Below are positions 53,163 through 62,415 of a stretch of DNA of 64,000 nt, in pieces. Every line of letters begins with the position of its first letter. Within the stretch, counting starts at the first letter, position 1. Source of the stretch: Leptolyngbya iicbica LK (lineage in GTDB: Bacteria > Cyanobacteriota > Cyanobacteriia > Phormidesmidales > Phormidesmidaceae). The notes under the pieces are model-generated. The model did no database searches, was not told the DNA's origin, and saw only the letters and a program-made list of their open reading frames with translations. Both the position numbers and the translations under genes were made by a program. The stretch covers positions 248,001 to 312,000 of the forward strand of contig NZ_QVFV01000004.1 in assembly GCF_004212215.1 (NCBI RefSeq), in the 5' to 3' direction.

Positions 53163-54038
53163 TTAGGGATTGCAGTAGGCGCAGTTGCCTGGGTCGGCGG
53201 TTTGCTGACCATCGGGAAAATTTTTGGCTTGCCCAAAGTCACAGCGCTGGCAGCGATAGGTCACCGAAAGGGGTAACAGGGTTGGGGTGTGGCACCACGC
53301 GCAGGGCAGGCCAGGATTCCGTCGCGCAATGCTGAATCCGGGGCATTGACAAGACGGACACCGCTGACTGATCAACTGGATTAAATTTTCCGTGGCGGCG
53401 GCAATGACTTGCATACGAGTGGGGTTGTAGTGGGCTCGCATATCAGTTTCTATATGGGCGGTGCCCCGCTCGGACTGCCCGATCGCTTTGCTCACGGCTT
53501 GGGTCAACTCCTGCTTTGTGGTGATGCCCTTGGCGATCGCGGCTGACTCTATCGCTCCATCTGTGGGCATCACGACTACCCCATGTTTAGGAAAGCCGAC
53601 TGCGGTTGCAAAGGCCACTGCTTCGTCAACAGAGCGAACGGTTTGAGCGCGATAGTTAGTCTGAGTGCTGATGGCCTGACCGACGATTTCTAAATTGTGC
53701 TGGCGATCAAGAAGGAGCACGAGTTCGCGATCGCAGGGCACAAAGGGGATCTCGGGATGCGGGCCAAAGCTACCTTCGCTCGCGATCGCTAAATCACCGC
53801 CGGTCAGGTCTAACGCGGCTTGAGCCTTGAGTCGAGCCGTGGCGAGTTGATCGGCAGGACGTTTGATATCGCGGGTAAAGGTGCCGAGGCGATCAGTATT
53901 GAAATCAGGCGGGACGTGGATGGAGACGCCGAGGCTTGACTGTAGGAGGGGCGCGATCGCCTGCTCTTTGCGGTGCATCGTCGCAATAACGGCCTGCCTC
54001 CCGATAAATTCTGAAGCCTGATTAGTCGCTTCCCTCAT
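53163..54038 (-). CDS. DUF6671-like protein with C-terminal zinc ribbons
   Basis: About 291 residues. An N-terminal alpha/beta domain (AVIATMHRKEQAIAPLL, FNTDRLGTFTRDIKRP, ASEGSFGPHPEIPFVPCDRELVLLLD) precedes a 70-residue C-terminal section with four CxxC-type pairs (CPSCQC, CAWCH, CQRC, CAYC), enough for two zinc ribbons. The DUF6671 name is my recollection of the family and should be treated as tentative. ATG 54038 has no clear ribosome site. The zinc ribbons suggest nucleic-acid or protein binding. Confidence 0.72.
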   Translation of the reverse strand: MREATNQASEFIGRQAVIATMHRKEQAIAPLLQSSLGVSIHVPPDFNTDRLGTFTRDIKRPADQLATARLKAQAALDLTGGDLAIASEGSFGPHPEIPFVPCDRELVLLLDRQHNLEIVGQAISTQTNYRAQTVRSVDEAVAFATAVGFPKHGVVVMPTDGAIESAAIAKGITTKQELTQAVSKAIGQSERGTAHIETDMRAHYNPTRMQVIAAATENLIQLISQRCPSCQCPGFSIARRNPGLPCAWCHTPTLLPLSVTYRCQRCDFGQAKNFPDGQQTADPGNCAYCNP

Positions 54039-54417
54039 AAACAAAGCAGAGTGACAAACAAATCTTTATCAGTTTGACCATACCGCATTTCTTTGACGAT
54101 TGAGCCCTTTAGTTGGTCCCAGTGACGAAGCCTTGAGTTCACTCACAAAGGTGCTATTTTCACGTCTGTTTCGTTTAACCAAATAGGATGCTGAGGGGCG
54201 ACTTACTTCGTAACAAAAAAGTCCTCGTCATACGTTATGTACAAGAGAAAAGGGGAGAGATGATAGCAGGATCATGGAGTCAGAAGGGAGCTCTCCCCAG
54301 TGCTGATTAGCAAACTCGTTCAGATTGAAAGGCAGGGATCAAAGCCTAGACTCATCTCATCGCTCTAGCATTTCTCGCTAATTAATAAGGGGATGAGAGG
54401 CTGAACAGAGATACGCT
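54039..54417. other. Intergenic region, about 380 bp
   Basis: It lies after the PsiE-like gene and before the zinc-ribbon gene, both leftward. No gene or clear terminator is visible; the last 200 bp are AT-rich. Confidence 0.5.
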
Positions 54418-54990
54418 TTATTCCGGAATTATTCCATTGTTATAGGATTCAAAAACGGTCAGATTCTCTGATTTTTTTGATGGAGGGGATAAATCACTGT
54501 GCTCAAAATTTTGGACACGGGAGCGATGCCGCCGAGACATCACTTGTTCTGGATCAACGCCATCAAATGTGGGAGGTAGCCAAACTCGAACCACGAGTAA
54601 GGCACCTAATACGAGCAAAAATACACAGGCCACTAACACTTGTATCCAGGGAGTTTCTAATACCCCTCTAACAATAATTTCTCTCAGCACGGAGACGATG
54701 GAAACCTCGACTGCTACGCCGATCGAAACTCGATGCTCTTGTAAATAGATGATGAGTAGGCGAAAAACCTCGACCAAAATTAGCAGGAATAAAATGTCAG
54801 AGGTGACCGTTTGAAATTGTAAAGGCGGTAGTAACGACAGCACCATCTCTCTGAGTTGCAAGACCATAAAGCTAAATAGGCCAATGCACAAGCAGACTAC
54901 GATCAAATCTTGAACGGTTTCTAATAATCGAATGACTCGGCCACTGTTGAGCCAACGGTACCAAGGCAGTGGAGAAGTTGCGTTGTCCAT
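54418..54990 (-). CDS. PsiE-like membrane protein
   Basis: 190 residues with four likely membrane helices (about 30-50, 62-78, 95-112, 120-138). The pattern VEVFRLLIIYLQEHRVSIGVAVEVSIVSVLREII is that of the PsiE (phosphate-starvation-inducible E) domain. The C-terminal 50 residues are polar and probably cytoplasmic. It is the last gene of a leftward series with sbtA, sbtB and the small Mo-nitrogenase-C protein, 50 bp from the latter. Its function is unknown. Confidence 0.82.
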   Translation of the reverse strand: MDNATSPLPWYRWLNSGRVIRLLETVQDLIVVCLCIGLFSFMVLQLREMVLSLLPPLQFQTVTSDILFLLILVEVFRLLIIYLQEHRVSIGVAVEVSIVSVLREIIVRGVLETPWIQVLVACVFLLVLGALLVVRVWLPPTFDGVDPEQVMSRRHRSRVQNFEHSDLSPPSKKSENLTVFESYNNGIIPE

Positions 54991-55040
54991 AGTAACTAAG
55001 AAGCACAGAGCTTCATTAGAGTGGTGCAGAGCAGACTAGA

Positions 55041-55364
55041 TCAGCAATAGCGACAGACATCAACCGAACATTCTTCTGCGAGATAGCAAAGCGCGCGAAA
55101 GCGTAAGCTAACCACCTCTTCATATAGCGGGTTGAGTTTGCAAAGGGGCGGTATGTTGAACTGCATCATTCCTCCCAGTCGAATGTTCTTTGCAAAGGGA
55201 CATTGGGTGGGAATGAGCTGACAAATCAAGTGCGCCTGAGCGGGATGTTGCATTTCAATTCGATTGAGTCGCTGGCGCAATGGGCTGAGAATATCTGGTG
55301 AAGGCGACTGCTGTTGGGGTGACTTTTTATTCGGCGCAAGGCTGAAGATAAATGACTTCAACAT
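55041..55364 (-). CDS. Stand-alone Mo-dependent nitrogenase C-terminal domain protein
   Basis: 107 residues. After a 40-residue polar N-terminus, the domain reads HLICQLIPTQCPFAKNI then IPPLCKLNPLYEEVVSLRFRALCYLAEECSVDV, closely matching the C-terminal half of the 47923-48597 protein, including all its cysteines plus two more (CxxY...DVCRYC). The six or so Cys may bind metal. The gene lies between sbtB (terminator between them) and the PsiE-like gene. No nif genes are present, so a nitrogenase role is doubtful. Confidence 0.85.
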   Translation of the reverse strand: MLKSFIFSLAPNKKSPQQQSPSPDILSPLRQRLNRIEMQHPAQAHLICQLIPTQCPFAKNIRLGGMMQFNIPPLCKLNPLYEEVVSLRFRALCYLAEECSVDVCRYC

Positions 55365-55599
55365 GGTTTTTGAGGCTGGATAGATAACTGCTATCTACAA
55401 GTTACTCATAATTTGAGTGAATAGCAATGCTGTTTTGATATAGGTTTAGTTTATGTTTGATAATGCTGGCTTAACTCTTAATTAGATGCGATCGCTCGTA
55501 TCAGTTATGGGCATTAATGCATCAAAATGTGATGATTTTCTATTGTTTGAAGTATCTAAAGTTTTGCTGTGTTAAGAGCTGGCATTTGCTAAATAGCCA

Positions 55600-55632
55600 C
55601 TAAAAAACCGGGGCTTAACCCCGGTTTTTTAG
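55600..55632. terminator. Bidirectional terminator downstream of sbtB
   Basis: CTAAAAAACCGGGG and its exact complement flank a CTTAA loop: a perfect 14-bp stem with T runs readable on both strands. It ends the sbtA-sbtB unit 20 bp past the sbtB stop. Confidence 0.92.
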
Positions 55633-55651
55633 ACGAGTTATGTCTCTCGAT

Positions 55652-56017
<366 letters not shown>

Positions 56018-56069
56018 CTAAAGGGTTGTCAGACGAAGGGCACAATCTATTGATGCGCCCCGTCTGAGC

Positions 56070-57266
56070 TTAGCCCCCACCCATCGTCGCTTGGGCAAGC
56101 CCAATAAAGAACGGGATGCAGACAGCCAGAGCAATTGGTGTGCCAACCGCTGTGGAAGAACCGATATAGGCGGAAGGATTCGCCTTGGGAATACCAGCGC
56201 GCAACGTCGGCGGGCCAGAGATGTCGGAACTAGAAGCCGCAATGACGGACAGAAGTACAACGCCGCCAGGGCTAAAGCCCGTAACGATGTGAGCGATGTA
56301 GCCAAGACCGAAACCAATGCAACCGTGTAGCAGCGGCGCAATTACAGCGTATAAGGCATACCATTGACCGACTTTGCGCAATTCACCCAGTCGCGCCCAG
56401 GCTTCCATACCCATCACCAGCATCAAAATCGAGAGCAAGCCGCGGAAACCAGGGTTGAAGAAGCTTTCGTAGACGCTATCAGGCTTTGTAAAGATACCTA
56501 ATGCCAAACCAAGCAGCAGAGCGGAAAGGGCCGAACCTTGCAGGCTGTCCTTGATGATGGGCCAGATCTTCACCCGCTCATCTTCAGGCATGCCAGCCGC
56601 GCCAGCACCGCCACCAGTCCCACCAGAAAAGCTGCCTTCAGCACTACGCTGATCACTGGTGGGATATCCACCGGAAGGCACCGCCGCTTCGCTGGCATAT
56701 CCACCCGCAGCAGCGGGTTGCATGCCACTGAATTCACCCTTGCTAATGGCTTCTGCATTCTTGCGATACTTTTCACGCTTTTGCTTACCGGCATAAACGC
56801 TCGCTAAAACAATGGCCGTCACCAATGCTGGAATATCCATGAAGGGATAAAGGGCAGCAGACCAAGCTTCATACTCAATGCCTTGCCCTTCTAGCAGGGT
56901 GATACCAGCGGCGAGGGTCGAGCCACTCACGGCTCCGAATAAGCCACCAGTTGCAATGGCGTCCAAAGTTTTGACGCCCGGCAGTTGGGCTAGTGTATAG
57001 CGGGCGATAAAGACGACTGAGATGCCAATGATGACTGCAAATAAAGCGGGCAATAGCATCTCTGCCAAGTTAGCTTCGCGGATGGCAATACCACCGCTTA
57101 GGCCAACCTTGATCAGCAGCATAAAGACGATGAACTTGTAGATCGAGTCAGGAATCGTTAGTCGACTATTGAGAGCCGCAATGACCATCCCCCCGATCAG
57201 AAAGCCAAGGGTTGGGGACTGCAACTTGGATAAGAAGAGCGTCAAAAATTCGGATAAAAAATCCAC
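56070..57266 (-). CDS. sbtA: SbtA, sodium-dependent bicarbonate transporter
   Basis: 398 residues with about ten membrane helices in two inverted halves. LQSPTLGFLIGGMVIAAL opens the first half; FGAVSGSTLAAGITLLE and SSSDISGPPTLRAGIP carry the conserved polar motifs for Na+ and bicarbonate. The central cytoplasmic loop (about 180-245) is long and rich in Gly, Ala and Ser. It imports bicarbonate at high affinity as a trimer controlled by SbtB. The start is GTG 57266 with AGGAGG six bases before it; the frame is open to 57314 but that would overrun the ribosome site. Confidence 0.96.
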   Translation of the reverse strand: MDFLSEFLTLFLSKLQSPTLGFLIGGMVIAALNSRLTIPDSIYKFIVFMLLIKVGLSGGIAIREANLAEMLLPALFAVIIGISVVFIARYTLAQLPGVKTLDAIATGGLFGAVSGSTLAAGITLLEGQGIEYEAWSAALYPFMDIPALVTAIVLASVYAGKQKREKYRKNAEAISKGEFSGMQPAAAGGYASEAAVPSGGYPTSDQRSAEGSFSGGTGGGAGAAGMPEDERVKIWPIIKDSLQGSALSALLLGLALGIFTKPDSVYESFFNPGFRGLLSILMLVMGMEAWARLGELRKVGQWYALYAVIAPLLHGCIGFGLGYIAHIVTGFSPGGVVLLSVIAASSSDISGPPTLRAGIPKANPSAYIGSSTAVGTPIALAVCIPFFIGLAQATMGGG

Positions 57267-57319
57267 GAAAACCTCCTTCCGCCGCCTCTTAACGAGGGGT
57301 GATGATAATGACAAATGAG

Positions 57320-57362
57320 CTTCAATGATTTGAAGAAAGTAGGGGTGAAGCGCTTCACCCCT
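57320..57362. promoter_or_regulatory. Two adjacent palindromes in the sbtA leader
   Basis: CTTCAA-TGAT-TTGAAG (57320-57335) is followed after five bases by a perfect 22-bp palindrome with arms AGGGGTGAAGC (57341-57351) and GCTTCACCCCT (57352-57362). They lie 55-95 bp upstream of the sbtA GTG. They may be operator sites or, in the leader RNA, a hairpin followed by a U-rich stretch (ACTTTCTT), as in an attenuator. Confidence 0.55.
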
Positions 57363-57970
57363 GCAGCACAGGTGTTACGCAAAAGCCTGTCGACAGAGTT
57401 GTTCCAGAGATCGCTGTTCTCTGAACTGTGTTGAAAGGTGATAGCTGTCTGATATCCCCTTCAATAGATTTAGCTCTATCAAGAACTCAATCTCTATGTG
57501 AATAAGTCTATCCTGAAATGTTCGAGTTTCAGCGTTTCAATGGCACGGATTTAGAAAGCGATGTTAAATCCGGAATATAAGTTTTACTTTTATTTGTCGA
57601 TGTCGACATATCTCTGGGTGATGTAAATTGCGATCGCGGCATCGTTCATTCAGAGTTCTATATAGCTGCAGGTGTTCTCTTTCTTGGATGGCGCTGCAAG
57701 TCACTGCAAGCGGTTGTCCAAAGCTTGGTTGGGTTGATGGCGATCGCTGCCAAGATGCCCGTTCTCAAGAGTCGGCCGACTTGGTAATGCGGCGGCATTT
57801 GATGACTCTGGCCCCTGATTGATTTCGGCAGCCAGGCTGACCTCAATGTGAATGAGGTGCCTTGAGCATTCAATTGTGCTCTTGCTGCTGCAATGGCTCA
57901 TCCCGATCTTTGAGCCGTTTGAACAGGGCTCTTGCGATCGCTTCAGGCATCCGGTCCCGATCAGCCCTCC

Positions 57971-58138
57971 TCAGGGATTTAAGGGTGTGACTAAGGGATC
58001 GGGGACCTCTGCATAAGTGAGGATGCGCTTTTTATCTTGCGGAGTGTTGCCCTTGCAGTCGGTCCTTTTGCCAAACTGAGACAGTATCGCTGCTCTAAAA
58101 CCCTTCTTATATATAGATGGGAACTTAGAGCTGTTCTA
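57971..58138 (-). pseudogene. Possible gene remnant (C-terminal fragment)
   Basis: A leftward frame with no start codon reads IYKKGFRAAILSQFGKR, TDCKGNTPQDKKR, ILTYAEVPDPLVTPLNP and stops at TGA (57973-57971). It has the feel of real protein sequence, unlike other frames here, but is only about 56 codons after an upstream stop. It could be the tail of a decayed gene; chance is also possible. Confidence 0.25.
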
Positions 58139-58495
58139 AATGAATGCTCCTCGTAGGTGGGCGTCAAGACACTAACCCCAAACGGCTCAAAGCCTGGGTT
58201 TTGCAGTTTCTCCGACGGTGACAGCAACTCGTGTCGCGCACATTGCCAAGGATTTTGGGGTGGGAAATTTCCCAAGCCCTCATCCTCGGCTCTCGCTGGG
58301 ATGGATAGCGTGTGGCATGAGAGGTCTGTGGGGGGACGGCAAACCACTGCGGGTTTAATGCCTGTAATGGTGTCAACGGTCCATCGTCGACAATTGACTC
58401 CGGCGAGGCTCGACGTCGGAGCTGAGTCAGCGAAGTGGGGCGTCTATGTTGGCGAGGTCTTTGGCGCGACTCACCGGGGGTGACGATGCTGAACG

Positions 58496-58741
58496 CTAGT
58501 CAACCATCATTTGGGGCGGCATTGTGGAGGGCACATAGGTCGCCGATGGAGTATGTCGTGCGAGGTTAAACCACCCGATCGCGACCAGCACGCCAACCCC
58601 GCAGCCGAGCAAAAATGTCCAGGCGTGAGAAGCTTCGAGGACGCAGAGCAAGCGGCGATCGCGACTGTATACCTGCACAAGCCAACCTTCGCTCGTGTGG
58701 TTGAGACGGGGACGTAATTGAGACGAGTCAAACTTATTCAT
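58496..58741 (-). CDS. Small single-span membrane protein, 81 aa
   Basis: MNKFDSSQLRPRLNHTSEGW opens a polar domain (LVQVYSRDRRLLCVLEASHAW), then one membrane helix (TFLLGCGVGVLVAIGWFNLA, about 45-64) and a short polar tail. Codon use fits neighbours. A longer frame from 58810 would include the direct repeats upstream, so ATG 58741 is preferred, though the ribosome site (ACGGA) is weak. Not recognised. Confidence 0.55.
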   Translation of the reverse strand: MNKFDSSQLRPRLNHTSEGWLVQVYSRDRRLLCVLEASHAWTFLLGCGVGVLVAIGWFNLARHTPSATYVPSTMPPQMMVD

Positions 58742-59121
58742 GGTGTCCGTTTCATGTTGGTTAGTTGTCGATTGAGGTGGGTGTTTAACCGCCACCTGTG
58801 AAGGAAACACCTGTTGAAAGTCACCTGTGACAGAGAACGCCTAGGCCAAAAAGCCGAGGTCGCTAGGGTTCGACCAAGACATCTTTAAGACAAGATAGAT
58901 ATCTATGCTTTTGGTTCGAACCATATTCTTAAGTTTATACTTAGATTTCTTTTGACTGCCAGGTTTACCTGCCTAATAACAGCAGAATAATCTGAACTCA
59001 TCGATAAGTTGGAGTTATTTAAGCTGCCCTGACTCATTAGGGCAGCTCTAGGAGATTCTCTAGATGCCTGTATCGATCTCAGCGATCGCCTCAAGGCTTC
59101 ATCTCAAGGCAGTTCTATTGA
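58742..59121. other. Intergenic region, 380 bp
   Basis: Contains three direct repeats at 58793-58828 and a palindrome GGTTCGAACC (58913-58922) with a related GGTTCGACC at 58867. A 63-codon frame at 58903-59094 has no support. It follows the methyltransferase stop and precedes the small membrane-protein gene. Confidence 0.5.
58793..58828 (+). repeat. Three direct CACCTGT repeats, 14-15 bp apart
   Basis: CACCTGT occurs at 58793, 58808 and 58822, each followed by TGA- or GAA-like bases. They sit 50-90 bp upstream of the leftward small membrane-protein gene, where iterated binding sites for a regulator might lie. Confidence 0.55.
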
Positions 59122-60147
59122 CTAATCCTTCTTTTTGAGAACCCAGAAAACGTACTCGTCTTCCAAAATCCCGGTTTCAATTAATGTGTCTTCAATTTGT
59201 ATGAGGGTTTTGAGCCAGGTATTGGCAAAGGCATCTTCATTGGCTCGCTTAAAGTCAAAATGCCCTGTCATGTAAGACAGCAAGACGCCCCCAAAGCCTT
59301 TTTGTTCTAATACGTCAAAATGCTCGGTAAACAGTTGTTTAAGTCGGAAACCACAGATGGCTTCAGAGGGATCTGATTGCTCAATAGATTCTGCGGTGGG
59401 CGTGACATAGTGAACCCGCATATTTTCTTGAGGTGATGCTGGGTGAGTGCCAAATTCGTCACGGGTAAAGGGTCGCAAAGATTTGGGTAGAGTTGCCAGC
59501 GCCGCGTTAATCCACCTGACCTGATGCTCAGGGAGTTGAAAGCGGAAAGCGCCATGGAATTCCACACCCAACATTAATCCTGCTGGTCGCAACTTGCTTT
59601 GGAGACGTTGTAAGCACTGCTCGATGTTGACAATGTGGTGTAAAACGCCCTCAAAGATGATGAAGTCAAACGTGCCTGGAATATCGGTGAGGTCTTGATT
59701 TAAATCGGCAACTATATATGTAATGTTTTCGTAGCCTAATGCTTGCGATTTTTCGGCGGCTCTGGCCAAGGCTTTATCCGCAATGTCAGAAGCGACAATT
59801 TCGCCGATGAACCCATGCTTACATAGCTCTCGTTCGACATGGCCTTCATTCGCTCCCAAGATTAGGCAACGATACTCAGCCCGGTCTTGTTCCGTGGGCG
59901 ATTGTCCGATGGCGCCGCCGAAATACTTTTCCACGGCGTAGGTCAGCCAGTGGATATTTTCATCCCCAGAAACCTTGCGTTGGATGTGTTTAACGCAGGT
60001 GTCACATCCTAACCATATACCGTCATAACTGACGGGTTCATTGGCATTCCAGGGGTTGTTTGTAACAGCAGAAGTGGGCGTTTCGGCAGCAGCCAAAAAC
60101 GGTTTTTTAAGACGCCGAGCGACCCTTGAAAAAAAGGATGTGACCAT
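59122..60147 (-). CDS. Class I SAM-dependent methyltransferase
   Basis: 341 residues. SAM motif I is CLILGANEGHVERELC (about 91-106), motif II IVASDIADKALARA, and the post-motif FDFIIFEGVLHHIVN is a typical 'D-x-F-E-x-L-H-H' stretch of small-molecule methyltransferases. An N-terminal 85-residue part with two Cys (LGCDTCVKHIQ) and a C-terminal LLSYMTGHFDF region surround it. The substrate is not clear; glycan or lipid methylation is a common role for this layout. It is monocistronic. Confidence 0.82.
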   Translation of the reverse strand: MVTSFFSRVARRLKKPFLAAAETPTSAVTNNPWNANEPVSYDGIWLGCDTCVKHIQRKVSGDENIHWLTYAVEKYFGGAIGQSPTEQDRAEYRCLILGANEGHVERELCKHGFIGEIVASDIADKALARAAEKSQALGYENITYIVADLNQDLTDIPGTFDFIIFEGVLHHIVNIEQCLQRLQSKLRPAGLMLGVEFHGAFRFQLPEHQVRWINAALATLPKSLRPFTRDEFGTHPASPQENMRVHYVTPTAESIEQSDPSEAICGFRLKQLFTEHFDVLEQKGFGGVLLSYMTGHFDFKRANEDAFANTWLKTLIQIEDTLIETGILEDEYVFWVLKKKD

Positions 60148-60270
60148 ATGCGGAAACTTAAATTGCCTAAAACTATAGCACCCTAGTCAATCTATTAATT
60201 TAGCTAAGGTTAGCTATCAGACTGCGTTTTTGGGAGTCGATATTGATGCCCCGGCGATGTTTTTGTGTGA

Positions 60271-60660
60271 CTACTGCTTTAAGCTGGCTTGGTAAGCGCG
60301 CCAGCCGCCGAATTGCGTGATTTCGGGTTTGTCTTTGACGGTGAGCGGTTCGCCAATGACGCCTAGCACGGTTTCCCCCGTTGCGAGTTTGACTTTGCCG
60401 ATCGCTAATCCAGGGGGTTCTTGGCCCAATACAATGCCGAGACCCGCCAGGGGTACTTGCCAAATTTCTACTGCGATCGCGGCTCCCCCTTCCGCCACGC
60501 GAATCATGGCTGGATATTGATCATCAATGGTCCAGAGGCGATAAGCAGGTTCGGTCTGGGTCTCGCAATCAAACGTGGCCCCGACGTTCAAGAGGTTCGG
60601 ATTAAGCGCGAGACCACGCATCAGGGTGCCATTTACAGCGAGTTTCAGAGTTTCCGTCAT
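60271..60660 (-). CDS. Allophanate-hydrolase C-domain / gamma-glutamylcyclotransferase-like protein
   Basis: 129 residues. LAVNGTLMRGLALNPNLLNVGATF and YRLWTIDDQYPAMIRVAEGGAAIAVEIWQVP match the stand-alone relatives of the AtzF/allophanate hydrolase C-terminal domain, which has a gamma-glutamylcyclotransferase-like fold. The NGTLMRG loop is the conserved part. In urea-amidolyase systems the domain works on carboxy-urea compounds; no urea genes are near, so the role is open. Confidence 0.8.
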   Translation of the reverse strand: MTETLKLAVNGTLMRGLALNPNLLNVGATFDCETQTEPAYRLWTIDDQYPAMIRVAEGGAAIAVEIWQVPLAGLGIVLGQEPPGLAIGKVKLATGETVLGVIGEPLTVKDKPEITQFGGWRAYQASLKQ

Positions 60661-60866
60661 GGGTTAAGAGGGGGCAAAGGGGCACGGCAGATGTGGCATG
60701 TTAGACACAGTTTTATCCAGTGACGATCGCTAGCCCATTGACCGCGATCGCCATCCATCATCATCTGCTCGGTAATTCTAAACATTATTCTCAGCCCTCG
60801 CTCAGTTAGGCAGCACATCCTCTAAATAGGCTTACAACTAGAGACAGCACAAGCGAGGGAGAACTC

Positions 60867-62303
60867 ATGGCAGTTGAGTATGATCTGGTGATTATCGGGG
60901 GCGGGTCTGCTGGGTTAGTCGCTGCCAGTGCCGGGGCGCAGTTGAATGCCAAGGTGGCCCTGGTGGAAAAGGAGCCTCGCTTGGGGGGCGATTGTCTGCA
61001 TTATGGCTGTGTGCCCAGCAAGTCACTGATTCATGCGGCACGGGTGGCCCACGAGGTTCGCCAGGCTGCTACCTATGGCATTGATGCCTCGATTCACGAT
61101 ATTCATATTCGCAAAGCGCTAGGGCATGTGCATCGGGTGATCGATACGATTCAAGTGCATGATTCCACCGAGCGGTTTGAGTCGTTGGGGGTGGAGGTGA
61201 TTTATGGCGAAGGCCAATTTCGCGATCGCCAAACCTTTGAGGTGAATGGCCGCCAGCTCAAAGCACGGACTTATTTGATTGCGACTGGTGGGCGTCCCGG
61301 TCTGCCGCCCATTACGGGACTCAAAGAGGCGGGCTATTTAACGAACGTCAACGTGTTTAGCATTGAGCAGCGGCCACAGTCGCTGGCGGTCATTGGGGCT
61401 GGCCCCATTGGTTGCGAACTTGGGCAAGCCTTTGCGCGGTTGGGCAGTCAGGTCACGATGATTGCCAGTCGCGACCACATTTTGCCGCAAGAGGAGCCGG
61501 AAGCTGCGCGGGTCGTGCAAGCCCAGATGGAATCTGAGGGCATTCAGATTTTGACGGAGACTCGGGCCAAGGAAGTGCTGGTCAAGAATGGACAGAAGGT
61601 GATTGTGACGAATACGGGCGATCGCGTCACCGTTGACGAAATCCTGGTGGCGGCGGGGCGCGTGCCCAATGTTGAATCGCTTAACCTGCAAGCTGCCGGA
61701 GTCGATGTGGGCAAAGAGGGCATTGTGGTGAATGCGAAACTGCAGACCAGCAATCCCAAAATTTATGCGGCTGGGGATGTGATTGGCGGCTATCAGTTTA
61801 CCCATGTGGCGGGCTATGAAGGGGCGGTGGCGATGCAAAATGCGTTGATTTTGCCGACCAAGAAGGCCGATTATCGCGTGATTCCCTGGGCTACGTTTAC
61901 CGAGCCGGAACTTGCGCGCGTCGGCTTCACCGAAGAGCAAGCGCGTAAACGCTATGGCGACGATTTGATGGTGTTGCGCCATGACTTTGACCATGTCGAT
62001 CGCGCCTTGGCCGAAGGGGCTGGCATCGGCTTTGCCAAGTTCATCACCCGCAAAAACGGCGAAATTTTAGGCGCACATATGGTGGGGCCAGCGGCGGGGG
62101 AACTGATTCACGAAGTGGTGTTGGCGATGAGTTACAAACTCAAAGTCGGGGCGCTGAAATCCATCATTCACATTTATCCCACCCTGGCCGAAATCAACAG
62201 CAAAACGGCGCTACAGCTCACTAAGCAAACCTATGCCAAGAATACGCGGTTGCAAAATTTGCTGCGGCGATTTTTTGATTTTCGGCGATCGCTGGGCCGC
62301 TAA
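60867..62303 (+). CDS. Mercuric-reductase-family pyridine nucleotide-disulfide oxidoreductase
   Basis: 478 residues. FAD motif IIGGGSAGLVAA (9-20), redox disulfide GGDCLHYGCVPSK (C43, C48), NAD(P) motif VIGAGPIGCELGQAF, and C-terminal active site IHIYPTLAE (H435, E442). It lacks the N-terminal metal-binding domain and terminal Cys pair of true MerA, so Hg(II) reduction is unlikely; reduction of quinones or disulfides is more probable. The GDCLHYGC signature separates it from dihydrolipoamide dehydrogenase (GGTCLNVGC). The basic tail RRFFDFRRSLGR could bind membrane. GAGGGAG precedes ATG. The EamA gene follows 112 bp later. Confidence 0.9.
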   Translation: MAVEYDLVIIGGGSAGLVAASAGAQLNAKVALVEKEPRLGGDCLHYGCVPSKSLIHAARVAHEVRQAATYGIDASIHDIHIRKALGHVHRVIDTIQVHDSTERFESLGVEVIYGEGQFRDRQTFEVNGRQLKARTYLIATGGRPGLPPITGLKEAGYLTNVNVFSIEQRPQSLAVIGAGPIGCELGQAFARLGSQVTMIASRDHILPQEEPEAARVVQAQMESEGIQILTETRAKEVLVKNGQKVIVTNTGDRVTVDEILVAAGRVPNVESLNLQAAGVDVGKEGIVVNAKLQTSNPKIYAAGDVIGGYQFTHVAGYEGAVAMQNALILPTKKADYRVIPWATFTEPELARVGFTEEQARKRYGDDLMVLRHDFDHVDRALAEGAGIGFAKFITRKNGEILGAHMVGPAAGELIHEVVLAMSYKLKVGALKSIIHIYPTLAEINSKTALQLTKQTYAKNTRLQNLLRRFFDFRRSLGR

Positions 62304-62415
62304 CTGCCGCTGCCCATCGTGGGATACAGTGCCATCAGTCGCCCTACCCGCATCATGGGGGCAATCGCTCTGGTGACTGCTACCTCAACTGCTCAACTGT
62401 CAAGGATCTGCCTTC

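Larger units (their letters stand above)
57267..58495. other. Mostly non-coding stretch upstream of sbtA, about 1.2 kb
   Basis: The left end holds the sbtA promoter and palindromes. The middle has AT-rich DNA (57480-57600) and then weak open frames without ribosome sites. A short gene-like remnant lies at 57971-58138. I see no RNA gene or complete mobile element. Confidence 0.55.

Noticed and set aside
58157-58483. 108-codon frame in the long gap before the methyltransferase
   Set aside because: Ser/Gly-rich, no domain, no ribosome site.
60867-62303. True mercuric reductase in a mer operon
   Set aside because: No N-terminal metal-binding domain, no terminal Cys pair and no other mer genes.
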